This document shows positions 1 to 5,936 of a stretch of 6,574 nt of DNA, in pieces. Source of the DNA: Nitrosomonas sp. (lineage in GTDB: Bacteria > Pseudomonadota > Gammaproteobacteria > Burkholderiales > Nitrosomonadaceae); contig DOOY01000203.1 in assembly GCA_003514765.1 (NCBI GenBank), forward strand, positions 1 through 6,574, given 5' to 3'. How positions within the stretch are numbered: the first letter of the stretch is position 1; each line of letters starts with the position of its first letter. The notes under the pieces were generated by a model. That model was not told the DNA's origin, did no database searches, and was given only the letters and a program-made list of their open reading frames with translations. A program made the translations under genes and the position numbers.

Positions 1-830
1 GTCAGGTGATCGGTAATCGCCCCCGGCAAATAGCGATTGGTTTCCAACGCTTCCACTTCTGCCTTGCCGGTAAAATAAAATAATACATCCTCTTTGTGAC
101 TGAGTGCATTGGTTTCGATTGTTTCAATTTTTATCCGATTGGACAGTTGCGCCATAACGGATTCGTACACGCCTGACCGCACATTCCGCGCCACGTCGGT
201 TGTGCTTATCAGATAAGCCGTTCCTTGCGGAAATGTGCCGTCTGATTGCACGCCCCGGTCTATCATTGCTTTTGTCTGCTGCACATTACTGCCTGCCAGC
301 ATGATGGCAGGCCGAATGCGCAGATCAGTGAAAGGTGCCGTCGAATTTGAATTGAAATACGCGCTGCGTTCAGTCGATGAACAATCGCTTGCGCAAAAAC
401 TCCTGTCGAATCCAAAGGTCATGGCACTGGTTATTGACATGCAGACAACCCTGTATGGCCGTGTCCACGCCAGCGCATAAAACTGCACATTTTCTGGAGT
501 TTGCAGGAATACCTGGTTTCTTAAAACGCTGAAGGAAGCTCGATCCATCGAATTGGTAACGGGGAATTCCACCCGGATGATATTCGCTGCAGGTATTTTT
601 CGTTTTTGCTGATAGTACCTGGCAATTTCCACGCTATTAACATCTCTGGTATTCACAATAACGGCTATTTGTTCGGGCAGAACGGCTGCGTATAGTGTCG
701 AAACAATAAGCAGGCTCCAGGTCATCAATTGTAAAAAAAACAGGGGAACACGCTTGCTACGGACATCTTTTCGATATTTTTGGTTATCCATTCTCATAAA
801 TTGAACCATTACATGCGATCTTCTATTCAT
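1..830 (-). CDS. TIGR03790-family exosortase-associated protein, N-terminal part
   Basis: The frame is open from an ATG at 830 to the left edge, giving 276 complete codons, so the C-terminus is missing. A basic N-terminus is followed by a hydrophobic stretch at about residues 28-52 (VPLFFLQLMTWSLL..), read as a signal peptide or anchor. The mature part starts with LPEQIAVIVNTRD and continues with YYQQKRKIPAANIIRV (residues 72-87), CMSITSAMTFGFD (130-142), a Cys pair in FCASDC (145-150), RIRPAIMLAG (171-180), MIDRGVQSDGTFPQGTAYL (189-207) and STTDVARNVR (209-218). I recognise this pattern as the TIGR03790 family, whose known distribution follows exosortase-carrying genomes; its biochemical role is unknown. 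An in-frame stop lies just upstream of 830. No clear Shine-Dalgarno sequence precedes this ATG, and Met8, Met12 or Met14 could be the true start. The family call rests on remembered motifs. Confidence 0.8.
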   Translation of the reverse strand, partial: MNRRSHVMVQFMRMDNQKYRKDVRSKRVPLFFLQLMTWSLLIVSTLYAAVLPEQIAVIVNTRDVNSVEIARYYQQKRKIPAANIIRVEFPVTNSMDRASFSVLRNQVFLQTPENVQFYALAWTRPYRVVCMSITSAMTFGFDRSFCASDCSSTERSAYFNSNSTAPFTDLRIRPAIMLAGSNVQQTKAMIDRGVQSDGTFPQGTAYLISTTDVARNVRSGVYESVMAQLSNRIKIETIETNALSHKEDVLFYFTGKAEVEALETNRYLPGAITDHL

Positions 831-980
831 CAATCTTGCGATTTAAAGAATAGCATTATCCGGCTAAAAATGAATGGATTATCGCTGGTCTATTTGAGAA
901 TTTAAACTGTTGTCTGTTGAGGCTGCACTTTGTGTTTGGCCGTCAACGTTGTCCATTCAACCTTATTTTTGGCATCTTGG

Positions 981-1491
981 TAAAGTCAAATCAGACTGGG
1001 GTGCGACAATTTGACACATTGTCTTCTTCACATTTATCAGGACAATTACAACTGGATATGGGTGAATAAAACCGATGAGGGTGAAAGAAGATTTGTATTG
1101 GATTACCACTGCAATGCTGCTAATGACAGTCATGTTGGGACAGATATTGATGTTACACAATTTGGCCTGCCTTAATTTGGTCTTGTACTTCAGCATATTT
1201 GCTGTTATCAGCAAGTATCTTTTTGATGAGGTTTAATAAAGTAGCTGTTTTGTGGTAACTAAAAACAGGCAATTTGGCATTGTTAGCAATATTGATGGAT
1301 TCAAAAATCGAGTTGAATTTTCCTGCTGTCATCTGCACCCAATCTGAACTTGATCGAATGCTATTGGCGGTCCTTCAGGAAGAAGTTTTGTATGGCAAAT
1401 ATATGGTTTGCTTTGTTTAAACAGGCCTGGGATCTTTTTTGCTACTCCCGGGCGCTATAAGAATGTGCTGCGGTATTTTGTTAACCGATAA
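981..1491 (+). pseudogene. Degraded IS630-family transposase, C-terminal part
   Basis: No intact frame exists, but joining the three plus-strand frames rebuilds the end of an IS630-type DDE transposase. MDSKIELNF (about 1295-1321) is followed after a one-base shift by LLSSAPNLNLIECYWRSF (1323-1376), which matches the family's LPxYSPNLNLIERxWKF block holding the last catalytic Glu. Another shift gives EEVLYGKY. A further one gives FALFKQAWDLF, and the last frame ends [17 protein letters not shown] with a stop at 1489-1491, as in family C-termini. Upstream, 984-1172 reads ..NYNWIWVNKTDEGERRF.., which may be the central region around the YxWI and NxxGAxN blocks, but this part is weak. At least three frameshifts and internal stops make it inactive. 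It converges on galU and overlaps its last codons. I did not find terminal inverted repeats. The C-terminal part is solid and the left boundary is a guess. Confidence 0.72.
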
Positions 1492-2443
1492 TTTTCATAT
1501 CTTCGACCGCGCTTGAGTGCCGGAATTTAAGACGCGATGGGTATATTTGTCCATGCGAAGTTTGCGCCCTGTTGATAAGCCAGTCATTAAATGAATCACA
1601 TACTTCAGGATGACAACTCGCTAAATCGACTGTGGCCTTCAGATATCCGATTTTGCTGCCGCAATCGTAGCGCTTGCCATTATAGCGGTAAGAAAAAACC
1701 TGTTCTTTCTTCAATAAGCTTGCGATGCCGTCAGTTAATTGAATTTCGCCACCAACACCCGGCCGCTGATTTCTAATTTCTTGAAAGATTGCGGTAGTCA
1801 AAATATATCTTCCGACAACCGCAAGTGTACTTGGCGCAATGTCTGGCGAAGGTTTTTCTACAATTCTATTTACGCTCAGTACACCGGGATATTTTTCTAC
1901 GCCACTCACTATGCCATAACGGTCGGTCTGTAGTCGAGGTACATCCTGTACTGCGATGATACTTCCTTGTAACGCCTGATATTGTTCAATTAATTGCGCA
2001 ATAACCGGCTTTTCGGCAACCATTAAATCATCTGCTAAAAGTACTGCAAAATCGTCATTACCTACAATCGGTTCAGCGCAAAGAATAGCGTGACCAAGTC
2101 CAAGCGCATTTGATTGTCTGACATACACGCACTGCATGTCCTTTGGTGTTACATTGTGAAGCGTTTCGAGCAGATTTAATTTATCGCCGAGTTCGAGTGC
2201 AGACTCAAGTTCATATGCACTATCAAAATGATCTTCAATAGCGCGTTTAGTGCGCCCGGTAACAAAAATCATTTGCCGAATACCGGCGGCATAGGCTTCC
2301 TCGACAGCATATTGAATAAGCGGTTTGTCCACAACCGGGAGCATTTCTTTTGGTGAAGCTTTGGTTGCGGGTAAAAAACGTGTTCCCAGCCCGGCGATGG
2401 GAAAAACAGCTTTGGTGATAGTTTTAGAACGTTTGTCGCTCAT
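1481..2443 (-). CDS. galU: UTP--glucose-1-phosphate uridylyltransferase
   Basis: This cytoplasmic enzyme makes UDP-glucose and pyrophosphate from UTP and glucose 1-phosphate, feeding EPS and envelope sugar synthesis. The 320-residue product has the nucleotidyltransferase signature [20 protein letters not shown] (17-36), the uridine-binding [11 protein letters not shown] (109-119), the metal-site region LADD (136-139), VEKP (195-198), GGEIQLTDG (231-239) and [10 protein letters not shown] (259-268). I chose the ATG at 2443 because GGAAC lies a few bases upstream and the catalytic fold begins soon after. The ATG at 2455 lacks a ribosome binding site, and the longest frame (ATG at 2527) would add 28 residues unlike the family. 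The usual domain ends near residue 290 (FNDWLI). About 30 further residues (..[11 protein letters not shown]) run into DNA shared with the transposase remnant on the other strand, so the tail may be altered. It is transcribed alone, on the strand of the PEP-CTERM genes. Confidence 0.95.
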   Translation of the reverse strand: MSDKRSKTITKAVFPIAGLGTRFLPATKASPKEMLPVVDKPLIQYAVEEAYAAGIRQMIFVTGRTKRAIEDHFDSAYELESALELGDKLNLLETLHNVTPKDMQCVYVRQSNALGLGHAILCAEPIVGNDDFAVLLADDLMVAEKPVIAQLIEQYQALQGSIIAVQDVPRLQTDRYGIVSGVEKYPGVLSVNRIVEKPSPDIAPSTLAVVGRYILTTAIFQEIRNQRPGVGGEIQLTDGIASLLKKEQVFSYRYNGKRYDCGSKIGYLKATVDLASCHPEVCDSFNDWLINRAQTSHGQIYPSRLKFRHSSAVEDMKIIG

Positions 2444-2474
2444 TATTTGTTCCATGAATATTAGCGGAGAATTA

Positions 2475-2480
2475 AGTATA
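2475..2480 (-). promoter_or_regulatory. Candidate -10 box of galU
   Basis: On the minus strand TATACT (5 of 6 matches to the sigma-70 -10 consensus) sits 31 bases upstream of the chosen galU start. This would give a leader of about 25 bases. The best -35 match, TTGCAT 19 bases further upstream, is poor, so the site might need an activator or might be a chance match. Confidence 0.3.
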
Positions 2481-2587
2481 AACAGTGCATTCGAGCACGA
2501 TGCAAAACAAACGGTTAGATGACACACTCGTGTTTAACGCTTGACTATCACGAGTTCCCAACGACAGTGGTTTCTGTGTTTAGTATG

Positions 2588-2613
2588 TCAATATTGCAGG
2601 ACAGCAATATTGA
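2588..2613. repeat. Perfect 10-bp inverted repeat, 6-base loop
   Basis: TCAATATTGC at 2588-2597 and its exact reverse complement GCAATATTGA at 2604-2613 are separated by AGGACA. It lies in the non-coding spacer between galU and the FxDxF PEP-CTERM gene. The stem is AT-rich and no T-tract follows on either strand, so an intrinsic terminator is unlikely. A dimeric regulator's site or an RNA hairpin is possible. Confidence 0.6.
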
Positions 2614-2687
2614 TTTCAGGTCGTGCAGGTATGTTGCTTTTCCTTCGTTAGGACAAACAAAGCTGTCAGCCGACTTGATTCCATTAG

Positions 2688-2712
2688 TTCTCGCGAGAAA
2701 AAAATTAATTTT
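2688..2712. repeat. Two adjacent 12-bp perfect palindromes
   Basis: TTCTCGCGAGAA (2688-2699) is self-complementary. It is followed one base later by AAAATTAATTTT (2701-2712), which is also self-complementary. The pair lies in the spacer upstream of galU and downstream of the PEP-CTERM gene at 2827-3423. The first resembles an operator for a homodimeric regulator. The second may be only an AT-rich coincidence. Confidence 0.5.
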
Positions 2713-2742
2713 GTTTGCCTATTCACAGCGGTTAGATTATTC

Positions 2743-2779
2743 ACTAACCGTCAAATGAGCACTGGTGTTGACGGTTAGT
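2743..2779. repeat. Perfect 12-bp inverted repeat near the end of the PEP-CTERM gene
   Basis: ACTAACCGTCAA (2743-2754) and TTGACGGTTAGT (2768-2779) are exact reverse complements around a 13-base loop. The element starts 47 bases beyond the stop of the minus-strand PEP-CTERM gene, where a transcript-end hairpin would be expected. No run of T follows on the minus strand, so a factor-independent terminator is not well supported. The arms contain the CGGTTAG word that also occurs at 2512-2518 and 2729-2735, which favours a protein-binding site. Confidence 0.6.
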
Positions 2780-2826
2780 CGCGAATTGCTGCTGCATAGG
2801 AGAAAAAAATACCGGGAAAATATTAT

Positions 2827-3423
2827 TTAAACATATGCAGGTTGGCTGGCAGACTTTTGATGTCGCCGTGCTGCAAAACCAACTAAGGCCAGACCGGCCA
2901 GCAGCATGATGTAGAATTTTGGTTCAGGTACGGGCGCAATACTTATGTTTCCAGAATACGACCCGCTTGAGTGGCCGGCTCTTAGATCACCAGTTACGAT
3001 TACGTCGTAATCGTGGCCACTCGTTAAGCCTGGGAAACTTGAAAATCCTACAAATTCACCATTCACTAGCGTTCCCGGGGAAACCAGAAGAGGATTGACG
3101 CTGTCGGTAACGTCCCATAACCCAAACGAGTCGAAAATGACCTCGAATCCTGGTATATTAAAACCAAAACCGCTAACTCCAAAACCGCTCACTATGCTCA
3201 TTCCGCCGTTTCCGGTCATGAGGGGGTCGTCGATCGTAAATGTGAAGTGATCGTCAAATGGCCCAGTAATTGAATCGTTGCCAAAATTGGCATTATAACT
3301 AGTGGTATTAAAAACAAAATTTGAATCTATCGGGCCGGGTGTGATTGCTTTTGCAACACCTCCTCCGAGTCCGAGCCAAATCGTTAATGCAACAGCTCCA
3401 ATCATGTTAGCTGATTTTTTCAT
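2827..3423 (-). CDS. FxDxF-type PEP-CTERM secreted protein
   Basis: The product is a 198-residue exported protein. The start at 3423 is preceded by a strong GAGGAG with a 6-base spacer. Residues 1-26 form a signal peptide ending AKA, with cleavage before ITPG. The segment GPFDDHFTFTID (54-65) contains the FxDxF motif (FDDHF, 56-60) that names a PEP-CTERM subfamily. The middle is rich in Gly, Ser, Asn and Phe, has no Cys and looks like a beta-sandwich. The C-terminus is a classic PEP-CTERM sorting signal: VPEP at 165-168, a hydrophobic helix (FYIMLLAGLALVGF) and a basic cluster RRH at 186-188, followed by a 10-residue tail that is a little longer than usual. Such signals are recognised by exosortases, and the proteins are released or surface-attached in EPS-producing bacteria. 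Individual function is unknown. A separate promoter is likely, given the 171-base gap to the next PEP-CTERM gene. Confidence 0.9.
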   Translation of the reverse strand: MKKSANMIGAVALTIWLGLGGGVAKAITPGPIDSNFVFNTTSYNANFGNDSITGPFDDHFTFTIDDPLMTGNGGMSIVSGFGVSGFGFNIPGFEVIFDSFGLWDVTDSVNPLLVSPGTLVNGEFVGFSSFPGLTSGHDYDVIVTGDLRAGHSSGSYSGNISIAPVPEPKFYIMLLAGLALVGFAARRHQKSASQPAYV

Positions 3424-3511
3424 TTGTTACTCCTCAATTTATATCGAAATACAACTTCAAAAAGATTAACAACACTTTTTTATTAACATTTATGGCTGTT
3501 CCAATGAATAC

Positions 3512-3541
3512 ACTAAACGTTAATCAAAAATCTTTTGTCAA
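3512..3541 (-). promoter_or_regulatory. Candidate sigma-70 promoter of the FxDxF PEP-CTERM gene
   Basis: On the minus strand a perfect -35 TTGACA (3536-3541) is followed after 18 bases by TTTAGT (3512-3517, 4 of 6 matches to TATAAT). Transcription would start near 3505 and leave a leader of about 80 bases before the ATG at 3423. The -35 box is convincing and the -10 box is weak. Confidence 0.4.
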
Positions 3542-3594
3542 AAAAGTATGACTGTGAAACACTTTGTATGTAATTCCGTTTGAATAATAAAAGC

Positions 3595-3987
3595 TTAAAA
3601 ATAATATGTCCTGCGACGATTGGCGGCTAAACCAACCAGACAAAGCCCGATAAGAAGCATTGCATATGTTTTAGGTTCAGGAATTGTCGGCATAGCATGG
3701 TTAGAGGCTTCGTATTCGGTCAAAACAATAAAATCTAGAAACTCTGATGTCTGTTTTGTATTAATCGTATGATCTTTTGCATACTTTGTTGGTATTCCAG
3801 AATTAACGCCAATTGGTATATGCTCAATCATACCTTCGTTTCGCACATGACCTGAATCTTCGTATATTGCAATTGCTGCCAAGTATGTGTCTGAATCCAT
3901 TAATTGGATATTTGCATGCGTTTGGCCCAAATAAATCGCAAATGGCAGAGCGACCAGCGTCAGAAAAGTTTTTTTAAAACTATTCAT
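3595..3987 (-). CDS. Small PEP-CTERM secreted protein
   Basis: The product has 130 residues. The start at 3987 is supported by GGGAGA with a 9-base spacer. A signal peptide (MNSFKKTFLTLVALPFAIYL..) ends near residue 25 (THA, then NIQL). The sorting signal IPEP (102-105) is followed by KTYAMLLIGLCLVGLAA and the basic cluster RRR (124-126), ending TYYF. That leaves only about 75 residues between the two signals, which is short for a PEP-CTERM protein. The core contains DSDTYLAAIAIYEDSG and a polar middle, and I recognise no domain in it. It might be a small structural or tag-like cargo, or a truncated relative of a larger protein. It lies 171 bases upstream of the second PEP-CTERM gene on the same strand, and the two have independent ribosome binding sites. 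Sorting is known for the family; any individual role is unknown. Confidence 0.85.
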   Translation of the reverse strand: MNSFKKTFLTLVALPFAIYLGQTHANIQLMDSDTYLAAIAIYEDSGHVRNEGMIEHIPIGVNSGIPTKYAKDHTINTKQTSEFLDFIVLTEYEASNHAMPTIPEPKTYAMLLIGLCLVGLAANRRRTYYF

Positions 3988-4374
3988 GTTGTTAAATCTC
4001 CCAAACTCAAAAAGTCAAAAGATTGTTGATTTCGGCACTATATCATCGCAACGAAAGCCGTGATTCTAGCAATAGAAACCGTAATCCAGCTATTTCACAT
4101 TAAGAGAATAGCCTTGGTCCTTCCTATGTGTAACTACCGAGTATTTAGCAGGCGTGACGTCTTTACGTAATAATAAATAATTACCATATAAAGACTTGAT
4201 TTTTGATTGTTCGTGTTTGTTGTTTTATTATGCATGAGCCCTCTGAAGCAAATAGTATCTTATACAAAGTAGATTGTAAAATTAAATTTTTATGACATTT
4301 TGACAAAGCCAAATCAATGCCGCGGAGAACTGTGCAAGTTGTGCAAGTTTTATGTGATCCGGCCACTTTTCGCC
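3988..4374. other. Non-coding spacer upstream of the small PEP-CTERM gene
   Basis: I see no credible gene here. It holds the ribosome binding site and candidate promoter of the small PEP-CTERM gene near 3997-4045. It also has a weak 7-bp inverted repeat (GTCTTTA 4159-4165 and TAAAGAC 4189-4195) and the tandem word TGTGCAAGT twice near 4332-4350. The short open frames lack ribosome binding sites and family resemblance. The right end merges into the IS1595-type remnant. Confidence 0.5.
4037..4045 (-). promoter_or_regulatory. Candidate extended -10 promoter of the small PEP-CTERM gene
   Basis: On the minus strand TGATATAGT combines the extended -10 dinucleotide TG with TATAGT (5 of 6 matches). 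It is placed so that transcription would start near 4030, about 43 bases before the ATG at 3987. No good -35 box lies at the normal distance, which is tolerated in extended -10 promoters. Confidence 0.35.
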
Positions 4375-4601
4375 ATTGAAAACATTCAAAATGTTCTCAT
4401 TGGAAATAATCATGGTGTATCATCAGGTACTTACAAGAATGTCTTAATGAAATCTTATATCGTTTTGATCGCAGAGGCCGGAACGGAATGACCATTCCGA
4501 TTCCTCAGTATTTGGTTGAGCCATACCTAAAATTAAACCAAAACACTTTAAAAGTATATTGTGTTAGGTCAACGGGTATAAAGGTTTTCAGCTCGAACTA
4601 A
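4375..4601 (+). pseudogene. Degraded IS1595-family transposase, C-terminal fragment
   Basis: One plus-strand frame reads IENIQNVLIGNNHGVSS (4375-4425). After a one-base deletion the next frame reads RYLQECLNEILYRFDRR (4425-4475). Joined, these match the C-terminal block of IS1595-family (ISXO2/IS1016-like) transposases, in which a TIE..LK..L.GxxHxVS.KYLQxYLDEFxxRFNRR pattern follows the catalytic core. The conserved IG..HGVS and YLQ..L.E...RF.RR blocks are clear. The frame stays open to a stop at 4599-4601, but resemblance fades after about 4490. There is no start, no catalytic core and no visible terminal repeats, so only a fragment remains. It lies in the spacer between the small PEP-CTERM gene and the sulfotransferase gene and has the same orientation as the latter. 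The identification is by motif only. Confidence 0.65.
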
Positions 4602-4698
4602 AATCCACCGTATTTTGATAGTTGGTTGTTTATTAAAGAATTATTGTCTTACCAAAGAATACAATTAATTCAATGTGTGACAAATTGTCGCAGGCTTA

Positions 4699-4728
4699 TT
4701 GTCGGGGAATCTTATACAATCGGATAAT
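4699..4728 (+). promoter_or_regulatory. Candidate sigma-70 promoter of the sulfotransferase gene
   Basis: TTGTCG (4699-4704, 4 of 6 matches to the -35 consensus) and GATAAT (4723-4728, 5 of 6 matches to the -10 consensus) are 18 bases apart. Transcription would start near 4735 and leave a leader of about 68 bases before the ATG at 4804. A second TTGTCG lies just upstream at 4685-4690, so the word is duplicated and may be a binding site. Confidence 0.35.
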
Positions 4729-4803
4729 GAATGAAACAGGTTGCAAAACAGTGGCTATGAAAATTTGAACCAAAATTAGCTTTAAAGAAAGATTGAATAA
4801 TTT

Positions 4804-5802
4804 ATGATCGCTCAAATTGATTTTGCATATATCCGGACACGCCCATGGAAGTTGTGGAGCCGCCTGGTAAGCTATGCTTTGTTTGAAGGGAGGCCATTGA
4901 CTACACGTGGACGATGGATTAATCCGCTAGTGTTTGCTCATTTTTCGTTAGAAAGGCGCTTGCCTGTACTTAGGAAGGTGGAAAAGCCTGTATTCATTCT
5001 AGGAACCGGCCGCAGTGGAACCACGATACTCGGAATCGTGCTTTCGATGCATCGAGATGTGGGCTTTCTCAATGAGCCCAAAGCGCTATGGCATGCTGTT
5101 TATCCCAAAGAGGATTTGATGGGCAGTTATAGTCGTGATGATGCAAGATATAGACTTTTTAAAGAAGATGCTTCGCATGTTGTCAAAAAAACTGCTCATC
5201 GTATTTTCGGGGCATATTTATCAGCCACTTTTTCCCGACGGGTGCTGGATAAATACCCGGAACTCATTTTCCGTGTTCCTTTCGTTAAAGCAATTTTTCC
5301 TGACGCTAAATTTCTTTTGCTTACCCGTAATGGCTGGGATACCTGTCATTCGATCGAAAACTGGTCTGGCCGATTGGGTCAACAGTTAAAAAATGAAACG
5401 CATGATTGGTGGGGCGTCAATAAGCGAAAATGGAATTTGCTTACGGAAGAGATTGTCCCGGAACATCCTGATCTGGCGCCGCATGTGCAACAAATGCGTG
5501 GATGGACCAAACAGACTGACATGGCAGCAATTGAATGGATTGTAACCATGCGTGAAGGATTGTCACTTTTAAAAAATTTTCCAGGAGAAGTTTTGCGGGT
5601 TCATTATGAAACACTTTGTATGGAGCCGCAAGAAACAATTAAGAAGATCATTCAATTCCTGGAGTTACCTGAAGATGATGAGCAATTTCTTGAGTATGCG
5701 AAATCAGCCTTGCAACCTGCTCCAACCAAAGAACCTTTTGAATTAAATCAATTGATTGAGCAGCCATTTAAAAAAACCATGCTTGACCTTGGCTATGTAT
5801 AA
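4804..5802 (+). CDS. Sulfotransferase family protein (PAPS-dependent type)
   Basis: This 332-residue cytoplasmic enzyme is predicted to move a sulfuryl group from PAPS to an acceptor hydroxyl. FILGTGRSGTTIL (64-76) is the 5'-phosphosulfate-binding loop. LNEPKALWH (89-97) follows at the usual place, and FPDAKFLLLTRNGWDTCHSI (165-184) holds the Arg and Ser (R175, S183) expected to bind the 3'-phosphate. A C-terminal part with EWIVTMREGL and RVHYETLCMEP (..YE.L...P) is typical of the Sulfotransfer_3/Sulfotransfer_1 group. It has no signal peptide or membrane segment. The ATG at 4804 has only a weak purine-rich stretch upstream, but no better start keeps the fold complete. The EpsL-like gene follows after 134 bases on the same strand with no clear terminator, so co-transcription is possible. 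The context suggests a polysaccharide acceptor, but small molecules or lipids cannot be excluded. Confidence 0.88.
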   Translation: MIAQIDFAYIRTRPWKLWSRLVSYALFEGRPLTTRGRWINPLVFAHFSLERRLPVLRKVEKPVFILGTGRSGTTILGIVLSMHRDVGFLNEPKALWHAVYPKEDLMGSYSRDDARYRLFKEDASHVVKKTAHRIFGAYLSATFSRRVLDKYPELIFRVPFVKAIFPDAKFLLLTRNGWDTCHSIENWSGRLGQQLKNETHDWWGVNKRKWNLLTEEIVPEHPDLAPHVQQMRGWTKQTDMAAIEWIVTMREGLSLLKNFPGEVLRVHYETLCMEPQETIKKIIQFLELPEDDEQFLEYAKSALQPAPTKEPFELNQLIEQPFKKTMLDLGYV

Positions 5803-5936
5803 ACTTTGCAGCGTCATTCACAATGCGCCAAGCGAACACAAGGTTCAACTGAATTATTTGAGGCCGTCCTATTTTTGTGCTATTTCCAAGCAAAACCTGT
5901 TTCATCATCCAGTCAAAAGATGTCACAAGCCATAAG

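Noticed and set aside
235..480. An 81-codon plus-strand open frame inside the TIGR03790 gene
   Set aside because: It is antisense to a clear family match on the minus strand and has no features of its own.
963..1338. Two overlapping short minus-strand open frames (963-1214 and 1153-1338)
   Set aside because: They lie opposite the IS630 relic, lack ribosome binding sites and show no family motifs; the coding signal here is on the plus strand.
2519..2758. A 79-codon plus-strand open frame in the galU upstream spacer
   Set aside because: No ribosome binding site, no recognisable motifs, and it spans several inverted repeats; treated as chance.
3988..4045. Sigma-54 (-24/-12) promoter upstream of the PEP-CTERM genes
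   Set aside because: Some exosortase systems use RpoN, so I looked for GG-N10-GC; the only near matches on the minus strand have the wrong spacing.
3555..5622. An identical 16-base word, TGAAACACTTTGTATG, at 3555-3570 and 5607-5622
   Set aside because: One copy is in a spacer and the other inside the sulfotransferase coding sequence, with no similarity on either side; probably coincidence in AT-rich DNA.
5803..5936. Intrinsic terminator between the sulfotransferase and the EpsL-like gene
   Set aside because: Only TTGGC/GCCAA with a loop of over 30 bases is visible, and no T-tract follows.
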